Origin: Mesorhizobium sp. NFR06
GTDB lineage: Bacteria; Pseudomonadota; Alphaproteobacteria; Rhizobiales; Rhizobiaceae
DNA: 64,000 nucleotides
Direction of reading: 5' to 3'
Assembly: GCF_900115245.1 (NCBI RefSeq)
Contig: NZ_FOVT01000011.1
Span: 124,001-188,000, forward strand
Shown here: piece by piece, positions 18,945 to 27,656 of the stretch
How the letters are laid out: each line of letters starts with the position of its first letter
Position numbering within the stretch: the stretch's first letter is position 1
Translations under genes and position numbers: made by a program
Notes under the pieces: generated by a model
What the model saw: the letters and a program-made list of their open reading frames with translations, nothing else
The model's database searches: none
What the model was told of the DNA's origin: nothing

Positions 18945-20060
18945 TTAAAGCCCGGCAATCGCCAGCGGATTGGACTCGAGCGCGGCCCTGTCGGGCGTGT
19001 CGATCGACGGCTTGTTGGTGAAGGCGGCGAACAGCCGCCGGATATAGTCATCCGGCATGTCGAGCGTGATCAGCACCAGCCGGGTGCCGCGCTGGCCGTC
19101 GGGCCAGGCCGGCAGTCTCGCCGGCGGATGCAGGATCTTCTGCACGCCGTGGATGACCAGCGGCCGCGAGGGGTCCTCCATCAGTTCGATGACGCCTTTC
19201 ATGCGCAGCAGTTTCTCGCCATGCGTCGAGCGCAGAAGATCAAGGAACATCTCGATTGCCGAGAACGGCACCGGCCCGTCATGGACGAGCGAGTGCGAGC
19301 GCACGCGCGAATCATGACGATGGTGATCGTGCTGGTGGTCATGGTCATGACCGTCGTGATGATGATGATGGTCGTGATCATGCGCCGCTTCTTCGCCGAG
19401 CCAGCGCCGCACATCGGCGGACTTGGTCTGAGGATCATAGAGGCCGCAATTGAACAATGCCGCGGCGCCGGCCTCGTTGACGTCGAGCACGACGGCACCC
19501 GGATTGATCTGCCGGAGCCGAGCCCGCAAGGCCTCGACATCGGCCGCGGCGGCAAGGTCGGTCTTGGTCAGCACGATGCGGTCGGCCACTGCCGCCTGCT
19601 TAAGCGCCTCGACATGGGCGTCGAGCGTTGCCTCGCCATTGACCGAGTCGACCAGCGTGATGACGCCGTCGAGCCGGAACGCCTGCACCAGCGCCGGGTG
19701 CGCCATGATCGACTGCAGCACCGGTGCGGGGTCAGCCAGACCGGTCGTCTCGACGACGACCCGACCCAGCCTGGCGATACGGCCGGTCTGCAGCCGGTCG
19801 ACGAGATCGGCCAGCGTATCGACCAGGTCGCCGCGCACCGTGCAGCAGAGGCAGCCGTCGGAAAGCTGGATGATGCCGTCGGATGCCTGCTCGACCAAGA
19901 GATGGTCGATCGCCACCTCGCCGAACTCGTTGATGATCACCGCCGTATCGGTCAGTTGCGGATCCTTGAGCAGCCGGTTGAGCAGGGTCGTCTTGCCGGC
20001 GCCAAGAAAACCGGTGAGCACGGAAACGGGAATAGGAAAGCCGCCGCTCATCTGCTGCAT
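18945..20060 (-). CDS. CobW/COG0523 family metal GTPase with His-rich loop
   Basis: A 371-residue G3E GTPase. Walker A is GFLGAGKT, the metal-binding CxCC motif is [10 protein letters not shown], and the guanine-specificity segment is LTKTDL. Between the GTPase and C-terminal CobW_C domains (about residues 225-255) lies a His/Asp-rich loop typical of Zn or Ni metallochaperones, so this is probably a metal chaperone and not the B12 enzyme CobW. Start ATG 20060 (20051 possible), 5 bases after the carboxypeptidase stop, so the two are likely co-transcribed. Confidence 0.88.
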   Translation of the reverse strand: MQQMSGGFPIPVSVLTGFLGAGKTTLLNRLLKDPQLTDTAVIINEFGEVAIDHLLVEQASDGIIQLSDGCLCCTVRGDLVDTLADLVDRLQTGRIARLGRVVVETTGLADPAPVLQSIMAHPALVQAFRLDGVITLVDSVNGEATLDAHVEALKQAAVADRIVLTKTDLAAAADVEALRARLRQINPGAVVLDVNEAGAAALFNCGLYDPQTKSADVRRWLGEEAAHDHDHHHHHDGHDHDHQHDHHRHDSRVRSHSLVHDGPVPFSAIEMFLDLLRSTHGEKLLRMKGVIELMEDPSRPLVIHGVQKILHPPARLPAWPDGQRGTRLVLITLDMPDDYIRRLFAAFTNKPSIDTPDRAALESNPLAIAGL

Positions 20061-20065
20061 CACCG

Positions 20066-21238
20066 CTAGTTCGCCGCCTTGGCGGGTTGGTCGCCCTGCG
20101 CCGCGGCGGCAGCCGTTCCGGTCGCGAGCGGTTCGGCGCCGGCGGGCGCCGGCCTGTCCGGCCGCCAATTCGGCAGCGGCACATCGGCATAGTTCTGGTC
20201 GGCCTGATCGACGAAAGCCTTGGGCGCGGGTCCGGTGGCGCCGCCGAGGCCGACCGCGATCAGCGTCGGATGGTCGAGCTTCACCTGATAGGGTGATTTC
20301 GGCGCATCCTTGGCGGCGACGGTCGGCGCCGCCTCGGACTGCTCCTCCGGCGTCTTCTTCTTGCAGATCTCGTCATGCATGTCGTTGGGCGACAGCGTGT
20401 CGCCGTAGGGCTTGAGCGCCGCGAGCGTCGTCGAGGTGGCTGCCGGCATATCGAACCCCTGGTCCAGCAGCTTTGCCGCGGCCTCGGCGCGGCTGACAGC
20501 GGACTTCTCGCCAAGCACCACGGCGACCAAGGTGCGGCCGTTGCGCGTCGCCGAGCCGATCATGTTGAAACCCGACGAGCAGACGAAACCGGTCTTCATG
20601 CCGTCGGCGCCGGGATAGCGGCCGATCAGAAGATTGTAGTTCGGGATGGCCTTCTTGCCGACGGCAAGGCCCTCGATCGAGAACCAGGGCGCATATTGCG
20701 GAAAATCCGTGCGCAGCGCCGTCACCAGCACGGCGAGATCGCGCGCGGTGGTATACTGGTCCGGCGAATAAAGCCCGTTCGGGTTGACGAAATGCGTCCC
20801 GACCATGCCGAGCCGGGCCGCCTCGGCGTTCATGCGGTCGGCGAATGCGGCTTGCGACCCGCCGATATTCTCGCCGACGGCCATGGCGATGTCGTTGGCC
20901 GACTTGACCAGCATCATTTTCAGCGCGTTGTCGAGCCGCATCACCGAGCCGGGCTTGAAACCCATCTTGCTCGGCGGCTCGCCGGCCGAATGTTTCGTCA
21001 CCTTGATCGGCGAATCGAGCGCCACCTCGCCGGCCTGGATCGCCCGGAACGTCACATAGGCCGTCATCAGCTTGCTCAGCGAGGCCGGATACCAGCGCTT
21101 GAACGCGTCCTGGTGCTCCAGCACATAGCCGCTTTTCAAGTCGAACAAGACCACCGGATTGGCGCGCGCCACGCCGGCAAACACCGGAAGCGCCAGCGCG
21201 CCCGCCAGCAACAGGGTGACGAAATGCCTTTGCCGCAT
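20066..21238 (-). CDS. D-alanyl-D-alanine carboxypeptidase (class C-type PBP, DacF-like)
   Basis: A 390-residue low-molecular-weight penicillin-binding protein with a signal peptide (1-26, cut after ARA). The serine-peptidase triad of motifs is complete: S53-L-S-K56, S113-A-N115 and K215-T-G. It trims the terminal D-Ala of peptidoglycan pentapeptides in the periplasm. After the catalytic domain a Pro/Ala-rich tail replaces the usual amphipathic anchor. The start at 21238 is set by the signal peptide; the frame is open further upstream. Confidence 0.93.
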   Translation of the reverse strand: MRQRHFVTLLLAGALALPVFAGVARANPVVLFDLKSGYVLEHQDAFKRWYPASLSKLMTAYVTFRAIQAGEVALDSPIKVTKHSAGEPPSKMGFKPGSVMRLDNALKMMLVKSANDIAMAVGENIGGSQAAFADRMNAEAARLGMVGTHFVNPNGLYSPDQYTTARDLAVLVTALRTDFPQYAPWFSIEGLAVGKKAIPNYNLLIGRYPGADGMKTGFVCSSGFNMIGSATRNGRTLVAVVLGEKSAVSRAEAAAKLLDQGFDMPAATSTTLAALKPYGDTLSPNDMHDEICKKKTPEEQSEAAPTVAAKDAPKSPYQVKLDHPTLIAVGLGGATGPAPKAFVDQADQNYADVPLPNWRPDRPAPAGAEPLATGTAAAAAQGDQPAKAAN

Positions 21239-21455
21239 GATCAAATCCGAAATCGCCTCTTGCCGTAGTCGCTGCTGGCTCCGTAAGATTTCGTTACGCG
21301 ATCGCCAACATAATGCGAGCCGGCCCTCGATTCCGGACCGCATTGTTGTGGTGCTATTTATCCTATGTGACGCCAAAATGGCAAAGCGCCCGACGATCAC
21401 AATTACCGAGCGGCGGTTCTGAAGCGCCCTGCTCCAACAAAGAAATGGACCGACC

Positions 21456-22619
21456 ATGCCGATTTTGAACCGCGCTGCCGAAATGCAGGAAGAAGTTGCC
21501 GGCTGGAGACGCCATCTGCATCAGACGCCGGAACTGAACTTCGACGTCCTCCAGACCGCCGACTTCGTCACCGGGAAGCTCAAGTCTTTCGGCTGCGACG
21601 AGGTGGTGACGGGCCTGGGCAAGACCGGCGTCGTCGGCATCATCCGCGGCCGCAAGGGCGATGGCGCGACCATCGGGCTGCGCGCCGACATGGACGCCCT
21701 GCCGATCGAGGAGATCACCGGCAAGCCGTGGGCCTCGACCGTGCGCGGCAAGATGCATGCCTGCGGCCATGACGGCCATACCGCAATGCTCTTGGGCGCC
21801 GCCAAATACCTTGCCGAGACGCGCAATTTCGCCGGCACCGTGGCGGTGATCTTCCAGCCGGCGGAGGAAGGCGGCGGCGGCGGCAACGAAATGGTCAAGG
21901 ACGGCATGATGGAGCGCTTCGGCATCGAAAAAGTGTTCGGCATGCACAATATGCCGGGTCTGCCGGTCGGCCAGTTCGCCATCAAGCCCGGCCCGATCAT
22001 GGCCGCGACGGCGGAGTTCACCATCACCGTCAAGGGCCGCGGCGGCCACGCCGCGATGCCGCACAGCACGATCGACCCGATCGTTATCGCCAGCCAGCTG
22101 GTCGTCGCGCTGCAGACGATCGCCTCGCGCAGCACCGACCCGGTCGAGGCCGTGGTGGTCTCGGTGACGAAGTTCCACGCCGGCGACGCCTACAACGTCA
22201 TTCCCGAAAGCGCCGAGATCGCCGGCACCGTGCGCACGCTGAAGAAGGAAGTGGCCAAGAGGTCGGAAGAGCGCATCCGCGCCATCTGCGCCGGCATGGC
22301 GACCGCCTTCGGCGCAACGATCGAGGTCGACTACGACGCCAACTACCCCGTCACCTTCAACCATGCCGAGGAAACCGTGTTTGCCGGCGATGTCGCCGCC
22401 TCCGTCGCCGGCGACAGCCATGTCCACCGTGCCATCCAGCCGGTGATGGGCGGCGAGGATTTTTCCTACATGCTCGAAGCCCGCCCCGGCGCCTTCATCT
22501 TCATCGGCAACGGTGACACCGCAGGCCTGCATCACCCGGCCTACGACTTCAACGACGAGGTCATCCCGCACGGCATGAGCTATTGGGTGAAGCTGGCGGA
22601 GACGGCGCTGGCCGACTGA
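21456..22619 (+). CDS. M20 family amidohydrolase (hippurate hydrolase-like)
   Basis: A 387-residue M20D metallopeptidase/amidohydrolase, the group of hippurate, N-acyl-amino-acid and indole-acetyl-amino-acid hydrolases. Visible metal ligands: Cys103 and His105 in HACGHDGH, the E-E pair in FQPAEEGGGG, and His in VMGGEDFSYM and HHPAYDFND at the C-terminus. The central dimerisation domain (GRGGHAAMPHSTIDP) is intact. It is divergent from the carboxypeptidase, with 217 bases between. The exact substrate is not readable. Confidence 0.93.
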   Translation: MPILNRAAEMQEEVAGWRRHLHQTPELNFDVLQTADFVTGKLKSFGCDEVVTGLGKTGVVGIIRGRKGDGATIGLRADMDALPIEEITGKPWASTVRGKMHACGHDGHTAMLLGAAKYLAETRNFAGTVAVIFQPAEEGGGGGNEMVKDGMMERFGIEKVFGMHNMPGLPVGQFAIKPGPIMAATAEFTITVKGRGGHAAMPHSTIDPIVIASQLVVALQTIASRSTDPVEAVVVSVTKFHAGDAYNVIPESAEIAGTVRTLKKEVAKRSEERIRAICAGMATAFGATIEVDYDANYPVTFNHAEETVFAGDVAASVAGDSHVHRAIQPVMGGEDFSYMLEARPGAFIFIGNGDTAGLHHPAYDFNDEVIPHGMSYWVKLAETALAD

Positions 22620-22733
22620 CCGCCTTTGCAAGGGCGGCGAACTTCACCTAGCCGTCCGGAGCAAGGCGGCGAAGGATCGGCCGGCAACGCCTCTTGGCGA
22701 ACCGGCCCGAAGCGTTTATGTGTCGGGCCGCGT

Positions 22734-22810
22734 GGTCCCGTAGCTCAGTAGGATAGAGCGGCAGATTCCTAATCTGTAGGTCGCAGGTTCGATTCCTGCC
22801 GGGATCACCA
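22734..22810 (+). tRNA. tRNA-Arg (anticodon CCT)
   Basis: A 77-base cloverleaf: acceptor stem GGTCCCG/CGGGATC (one G-U), D-arm GCTC...GAGC, anticodon stem CAGAT/ATCTG with loop TTCCTAA (anticodon CCT, reads AGG), T-arm GCAGG TTCGATT CCTGC, discriminator A, and an encoded CCA at 22808-22810. The next 2.9 kb look accessory, so this may be an integration site. Confidence 0.95.
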
Positions 22811-23023
22811 TAGAAATCAAGCGCTTATGGAACTACGCTGGCAACCTCATTTTCGAACTCGACGATCTTTGAATAGCGCTGAGCTGGCGCAACCGCGCGC
22901 AGTCCGTTGGCTGCTCTAAAGCCCCGTTGCGTTATGGACATAGGTCCTTCCGGGCCATCACGACGTCCCGTTCGGCAATTCTGGTTGTGCTCTTTCTCCC
23001 GTTCGCGGTGCCGGGAGTGCCTG

Positions 23024-24559
23024 TTAGGTCGCCATTTGGCGCTCCATAGCCAACTCGGCTTCCAGGCTCTCGACATCCCGGAAGATCGAGGCGGCAGCCA
23101 ACGTGCGTCCTCCCCTCTTGAAACGCAGCAGACAGTCCCTGGCGGCGATGTCGCCCTCGACTGCGATCTCGTCCCATCGTTCGGCATGACCGACATAGTT
23201 GATCGGCACGTCGTAATGCTGGCTCCAGAAAAACGGGACAGCAACGTACTTCTCGCGGTGTCCGAGCATGTTGAGCGCCGCGGTTTGCCCCTGCCTCTCA
23301 GCAACCACCCAATGTTCGACCCGGATATTCTCGGCGATGTGGGGATCGGGCCACCGCGCGATGTCGCCGGCAGCGAAAATCCCTGGCCCGCCCGTTTCCA
23401 GGAAAGCGTCAACGGCGACGCCGCGGTCAACGACCAGCCCTGCTTTCTCGGCAAGCCCGGTGCGCGGCCGCACCCCAATGCCGGCGACGACGAGATCCGC
23501 CGCCAGGGTACTGCCGCCGCTGAGGCTCACCGTCCCGTCGTCGATGCTGCTTACGGTTTGCTCCAGATGGAACACGACACCGTGCTCTTCATGCAAGGCG
23601 CGGATGAAATCGCCCATCTGCGGACCCAGGATCCGTTCCATGGGCCGCTTCTCCGGCGCCACGACATGGACGTCGATAGCGCGCGCACGCAAAGAAGCGG
23701 CTACCTCGAGCCCGATGAAACTGGCGCCGACCACGACCGCACGGCGTGCGGTGGCAGCCCGCGCGATGATCTCCTTGCAGTCTGCAAACGAGCGCAACAT
23801 GCGGACATGCGGCTGGTCGGCGCCGGGGACGGCCAGGTGAACAGGTTCCGCCCCGGTCGCAAGCAGCAGCCTGTCGTAGGGAATCCTGCCCCCATCCGCG
23901 AGGACGACCTGCCGCGCACGGGCGTCGACATGCATGGTTTCCGTGTTGAGCCTCAGGTCGATGTTGTTCTTGGAATAGAATTTTTCCCCGCGCAGCGGGA
24001 TCCAATCCTCCGGGGCTTTTCCGGCGAGGTAGTCCTTGGAGAGGTTTGGCCGGTCGACGGGCGGCGATTGGTCGTCGCTGAGCATGACGATGCTGCCTTG
24101 GAACTGCTCCCGGCGCAGCATTTCGGCCGCCGCGAACCCCGCCGCGCCGCCACCTATGATGACGATCTTCTCAGGCACCTGGCCGGAGCCTCCGGAGCGC
24201 GGTTTCGGAGCTGTCCGTTTCAGTTTCTCGCCGACGAATATGCGGCCATCCCGCTGTTCGACCGCCCAGCAGGCGAGAGGATTGAGTGCAGGGGCGCGCA
24301 ACGCTTCGCCCGTCCGCAGATCGAAGCAGGCATGGTGCCAGGGACAGCGGACGGTATCGTCCGCCACAAGGCCGTCGACGAGCGGCCCGCCGTAATGCGT
24401 GCATGTCGCACTGACCGCGAACACCTCGGTTCCGCGGCGCACCAGCAGGACCTGGTCGTCGCCGCATCGGCCGACCAGCTTGCCACCGTCGGGAAGGTCC
24501 GTAAGCGCGATGCCTTGACTGAGATCCGGTCCCGTGGGCTTGTTTTGGTCCTGGGCCAT
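23024..24559 (-). CDS. Rieske-FAD-dependent ferredoxin reductase-like oxidoreductase
   Basis: A 511-residue two-domain protein. The N-terminus is a Rieske [2Fe-2S] domain with C53-x-H55 (ATCTHYGGPL) and C72-x2-H75 (CPWHHACF). From about residue 130 comes a pyridine-nucleotide-disulfide reductase fold, with the FAD-binding GGGAAGFAAAE, the NAD-binding segment VVVGASFIGLEVAASL and the second FAD motif IFAAGDIARWPD. The arrangement matches AIF/AIFL-like and ferredoxin-reductase families. AAGGAG lies just before the ATG. It sits alone in the tRNA-adjacent islet; its redox partner is unknown. Confidence 0.9.
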   Translation of the reverse strand: MAQDQNKPTGPDLSQGIALTDLPDGGKLVGRCGDDQVLLVRRGTEVFAVSATCTHYGGPLVDGLVADDTVRCPWHHACFDLRTGEALRAPALNPLACWAVEQRDGRIFVGEKLKRTAPKPRSGGSGQVPEKIVIIGGGAAGFAAAEMLRREQFQGSIVMLSDDQSPPVDRPNLSKDYLAGKAPEDWIPLRGEKFYSKNNIDLRLNTETMHVDARARQVVLADGGRIPYDRLLLATGAEPVHLAVPGADQPHVRMLRSFADCKEIIARAATARRAVVVGASFIGLEVAASLRARAIDVHVVAPEKRPMERILGPQMGDFIRALHEEHGVVFHLEQTVSSIDDGTVSLSGGSTLAADLVVAGIGVRPRTGLAEKAGLVVDRGVAVDAFLETGGPGIFAAGDIARWPDPHIAENIRVEHWVVAERQGQTAALNMLGHREKYVAVPFFWSQHYDVPINYVGHAERWDEIAVEGDIAARDCLLRFKRGGRTLAAASIFRDVESLEAELAMERQMAT

Positions 24560-24737
24560 TGCCTTCTCCTTTGATATTTCAGGATCAGACGTGCCCTTTT
24601 CAGTCGAAAAATGGGAATTCGGCTGAAAGAGCGCTGGAATTCAACAACAGCATCTCGCCATTCCAGGCATCCTGCAAACGAATTTGATCGGCAGTTGCAT
24701 GCATATTTTATGTTAGGTGCCGACAGGCCGGACACAT

Positions 24738-24884
24738 TTACAGGATAGCTTGCCCTGTCTTGCCCCCGTCAGCGAGAAAGGACTCGAGGCCCTTGTTTGT
24801 GAGCGGATGTTTGGCGAGATTCCTGATCACAGCTGGCGGTACGGTCGCGATATCGGCGCCTGCGATCGCCGCCTGTTTGACATG
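24738..24884 (-). pseudogene. Transaldolase C-terminal remnant
   Basis: The last 48 codons of a small transaldolase/fructose-6-phosphate aldolase-type protein: [20 protein letters not shown] followed by [19 protein letters not shown] and a normal stop. Homology stops abruptly at 24884; upstream codons in this frame are unrelated and antisense to the next remnant. The catalytic Lys region and about 170 N-terminal residues are missing, so it cannot be functional. Confidence 0.75.
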
Positions 24885-25682
24885 GAGAGCGGCGCTTTGG
24901 ACGCATACGAATCCATTGTGAAAGCCTACGTGGCAGGAGACCTGACTCCGGTTCAGCGGTTCGTGGGGCCTGCGGCTCTGGACGTATTCCAGAGAGCCAT
25001 CGCCGAACGCCGCCAGAGACAGGAAACGCTCGAGCTGACGTGCGTCAGCATAAAGGACCCCGTCATGGCAGCCGGCCCGGGGAAAACGGTAGAACTCGAG
25101 CTGACGCCGAAAGCGGCCCGCGAGCGCTTCGATGCCCTGCAGGAGGAAGTCGAGAGGGAGATCGGCTATCGCGTCTACGTCCAGAACGACATCACCGCCG
25201 CAGCCGGCGGCGAAAGCATGTTCGGCGTCGCAAAACATCTTTCGGACTACCTTTTCTTCTATCTCGGCGCACGCCTGCACAGCCGCCTGGTCCTCAACCA
25301 TCAGATCTATAACACCACCGCCGCGGTAAGCTTTGATGTCGGCATCCTGCGCCTGGAGGAAGAGATCCGGAAGAAAGGCAATTCGCCCTCCGATTTGTGG
25401 GAGCGGGGCGCCGACTGGCCTTCGTTCGGCGATGCCGAGATCGCATGGCAACGCGACTTGGTGGAGCAGATGAAGTCGTCGATCGCGGCATTGAAGCCAT
25501 TCGTTCCGGTGGCTTCCGTCGTCCTGTCCTCTTACGCGCCGCAGGCGATCTGCAGAGCGATTTGCCGGGAGCTGGAGCAGGCCATGCCGGGCACAACCGC
25601 CATTGCCGGCAACATCGAGCGCTTGCCCAAGGCAGTGGGAGCGGCGAGCCTTCCGTTCAGCTCGAGGTTCATGGTGGAATAG
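24885..25682 (+). pseudogene. Fused remnants: Tim44-like segment joined to C-terminal half of a ROK protein
   Basis: One open frame (open from 24717) composed of two unrelated pieces. About 24885-25065 encodes [14 protein letters not shown] followed by [16 protein letters not shown], the pattern of bacterial Tim44-like domains. From about 25080 to the stop the product resembles the C-terminal half of ROK-family regulators or kinases ([27 protein letters not shown], ending [16 protein letters not shown]). The ROK helix-turn-helix and N-terminal sugar-binding half are absent. It has no internal stop, so a chimeric protein could be made. It ends 2 bases from the anti-sigma stop on the other strand. 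Confidence 0.6.
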
Positions 25683-25683
25683 T

Positions 25684-26589
25684 TCAGCCCGGGCTGCCGG
25701 CCGCCGGATTGGCGATGATCGCCGCCCGGAAGCGGGCGACGAAATCGTCGAGCGCCGGGCGTTCGGCATCCGAGATCGCCCAGTAGGAGAAGGCGTCGTC
25801 GGTCCAGTGGACCAACAGGAAGCCGCCGGCCGACAGATCGTCCGCCACCGGCACCGATTTGACCTCGTTCTGCCGCGGCGCCGCCACCAGCGTGATCAGG
25901 TGCTCGTGATGACGATAGACCAGCGCCGGCATCGGCCTGTCGCCGATCACCTCGACGCGTCCGCCAAGCAGCGCGTAGCCGTCCTTAGCCATGTCGGGCG
26001 CCGCCGGCGAGACGCCGATGCGGCCGTCGAGCCATGGCTTCACCGTATGGCGGTCGGACGACACGATATCGACCGGGGTCGCCGCGAGCAGGCTGCGGCG
26101 ATGGCCGTTGGCGACGGCGACGGCGAAACTTTCCGGCGCGTTTTCCACCATCAGCCACTGCGTGGCGCCGCTGGCGAGAAACGCCGTCAGCACGATCGAG
26201 GCCGCCATCTGGCGCCAGTCGAAGGAATTGAACCAGCGCGCCGAAGTCCGCGCCCGCATCTCGATCAATTTGCCATGTTGCGGCTGCACGGCCTTGGCGG
26301 CTTCTGACTGAGTGGGCTCGTCGGCTCCCTTCGTCCCGGCAATCGCCGCGATGCGCGCCAGGAAGTCGTCGCTGACGGTCGGGCGCGGCGCGTTGGCGAC
26401 AGCGCCGCGCAGCGCCACGAGGCGCGCATGTTCGGCGGCGAGGTCCGGATCGGCGGCCATGCGCCGTTCGACCGCCAGGGCAGCCGCGGCATCGAGCTCG
26501 CCATCGACAAGGGCGTGGATCATCAGCTTCATATCCTGAGGGTCTTGCGGCAATCCATCCTCACGCGGGCGATTTTCATGCGGGCTCAT
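25684..26589 (-). CDS. Anti-sigma factor, membrane-anchored
   Basis: A 301-residue partner of the ECF sigma factor. The N-terminal anti-sigma region (about 1-110, [15 protein letters not shown] as in many RsiW/ChrR-like proteins) is followed by one transmembrane helix near residues 130-150 ([20 protein letters not shown]) and a periplasmic sensor part. The N-terminal Cys-zinc motif is not present. ATG 26589 is preferred to the upstream TTG because GGAGGG lies in good position; this start overlaps the sigma gene by 14 bases, indicating translational coupling. The inducing signal is unknown. Confidence 0.85.
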   Translation of the reverse strand: MSPHENRPREDGLPQDPQDMKLMIHALVDGELDAAAALAVERRMAADPDLAAEHARLVALRGAVANAPRPTVSDDFLARIAAIAGTKGADEPTQSEAAKAVQPQHGKLIEMRARTSARWFNSFDWRQMAASIVLTAFLASGATQWLMVENAPESFAVAVANGHRRSLLAATPVDIVSSDRHTVKPWLDGRIGVSPAAPDMAKDGYALLGGRVEVIGDRPMPALVYRHHEHLITLVAAPRQNEVKSVPVADDLSAGGFLLVHWTDDAFSYWAISDAERPALDDFVARFRAAIIANPAAGSPG

Positions 26590-27121
26590 GGTGGCGCCCT
26601 CCAAGTTCCGTCATCAAGATGCCGCGTGCTCTCGCCAGCCGCGACATCACCGTGCCTTGCGGCACGCCGAGCATGGCGGCGATCTCGCGGTAGCTGAGAC
26701 CGTTTATGTCGCGCAGCACCAGCGTTTCGCGGAAGGCTTGCGGCAGCCTTGCGATCGCTGCTTCCACCGCCGCCGAATTCGCCTTGGCGATCAGCGCCGC
26801 TTCCGGGCTGTCGGCATCATTGTCGGGCGGCGGCGAGACATCGTCGAGGTCGGCGAGATCGCCGACGGCCACCACGCTGCGCGGGCGGTTGCGCGCCATC
26901 CAGGTATAGGAAGCGTTGCGCACGATCGTGAGCAGCCAGGCACGCGCATTGCCCCCGGCAAAGCCGGCAATGCCCGCATGCGCCTTGAGGCAGGCCTCCT
27001 GCACCACATCCTCGGCATCGGCGGCATTGCCGGTCAGCCAGCGGGCAAGCGACAGCGCGTCGCCAAGATGCGGCAGCACCACTTCGGCAAAACGCGCGGC
27101 CAGTATCTTTTCGCTCAACAC
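26576..27121 (-). CDS. ECF-type RNA polymerase sigma factor
   Basis: Sigma-70 region 2 (LSLARWLTGNAADAEDVVQE) and region 4 (LPQAFRETLVLRDINGLSYREIA and the helix-turn-helix GVPQGTVMSRLARAR) are complete. The frame is open to 27385, but homology starts at LSEKILAARFAEVVLPHLGD. A GTG at 27121 immediately before this gives the usual 181 residues, though no good Shine-Dalgarno is seen there, so the start is uncertain. It overlaps its anti-sigma gene. The 535 bases upstream to chrA hold the 18-bp tandem repeat and one small ORF. Confidence 0.85.
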   Translation of the reverse strand: MLSEKILAARFAEVVLPHLGDALSLARWLTGNAADAEDVVQEACLKAHAGIAGFAGGNARAWLLTIVRNASYTWMARNRPRSVVAVGDLADLDDVSPPPDNDADSPEAALIAKANSAAVEAAIARLPQAFRETLVLRDINGLSYREIAAMLGVPQGTVMSRLARARGILMTELGGRHHEPA

Positions 27122-27273
27122 CGTTTCACCGTCAGGCGCTCCCCCTAGGGGCTTGCGGCCACCCTCGGCAGGTGGCGCGGACCTGTCCCTGCTCGTGCGG
27201 GTGAAGATCGCGACTGCAGGCGACGGCGCCTGCTTGCGGGGAGGAGAAGGCATTGGTATCACCGGAGTCAAGT

Positions 27274-27345
27274 GCCTCGGAAGAGAGGGGTGCCTCGCAA
27301 GAGAGGGCAGCCTCGTCAGAAAGGAGCGCCTCGCAAGAGAACGGC
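27274..27345. repeat. Four tandem copies of an 18-bp unit
   Basis: Units begin at 27274, 27292, 27310 and 27328, each starting GCCTCG and continuing C/G/T-AAGAGAGGG-like. The period is exactly 18 bases, i.e. six codons, so reading frames stay open through it on both strands. It lies upstream of the ECF sigma gene. Confidence 0.8.
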
Positions 27346-27419
27346 GCATCGCCGGCTGCAATGGGATGCTGGACGTCGCCGTCATGGTCGTGGATCTCGA
27401 AGGTTGCGATCGGCACGGA

Positions 27420-27545
27420 TCAGGGCCGGCGACGGGGCGGTATCGCCCGGAACGGGTGCGCCCAGCTCATCCGCTCCAGCGGGCGCCGGCGGCTGATGCC
27501 TTCGCCCTCTTCAGCCCTTGTGCCGTTGGCTTCATGCCGCTTCAT
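27420..27545 (-). CDS. Possible 41-residue small ORF upstream of the sigma gene
   Basis: ATG at 27545 preceded by AGGAGACCAAC, a near-ideal ribosome site. The product is Arg-rich (MKRHEANGTR start, IPPRRRP end) with no signal peptide or membrane segment. It may be a leader peptide or a real small basic protein; supported only by the ribosome site. Confidence 0.3.
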   Translation of the reverse strand: MKRHEANGTRAEEGEGISRRRPLERMSWAHPFRAIPPRRRP

Positions 27546-27656
27546 GTTGGTCTCCTGCTGTTGCGCAGATGTGGCGCATGCTCTGAAGACCGATGAACGC
27601 GGCCGTTTATTCCCGGCCTGTCAGCTTTTTTCACGGCAACACGATGCGGGCCGGCC

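Noticed and set aside
22734-25683. Complete integrative element with attL/attR at the tRNA
   Set aside because: No integrase and no copy of the tRNA 3' end were seen at the far boundary, so only a decayed islet is proposed.
24738-25769. Single 343-codon minus-strand gene
   Set aside because: Only the last 48 codons have homology (transaldolase); the rest is antisense to ROK-like and Tim44-like sequence.
27274-27345. CRISPR array
   Set aside because: Units are contiguous 18-mers without spacers; it is a simple tandem repeat.
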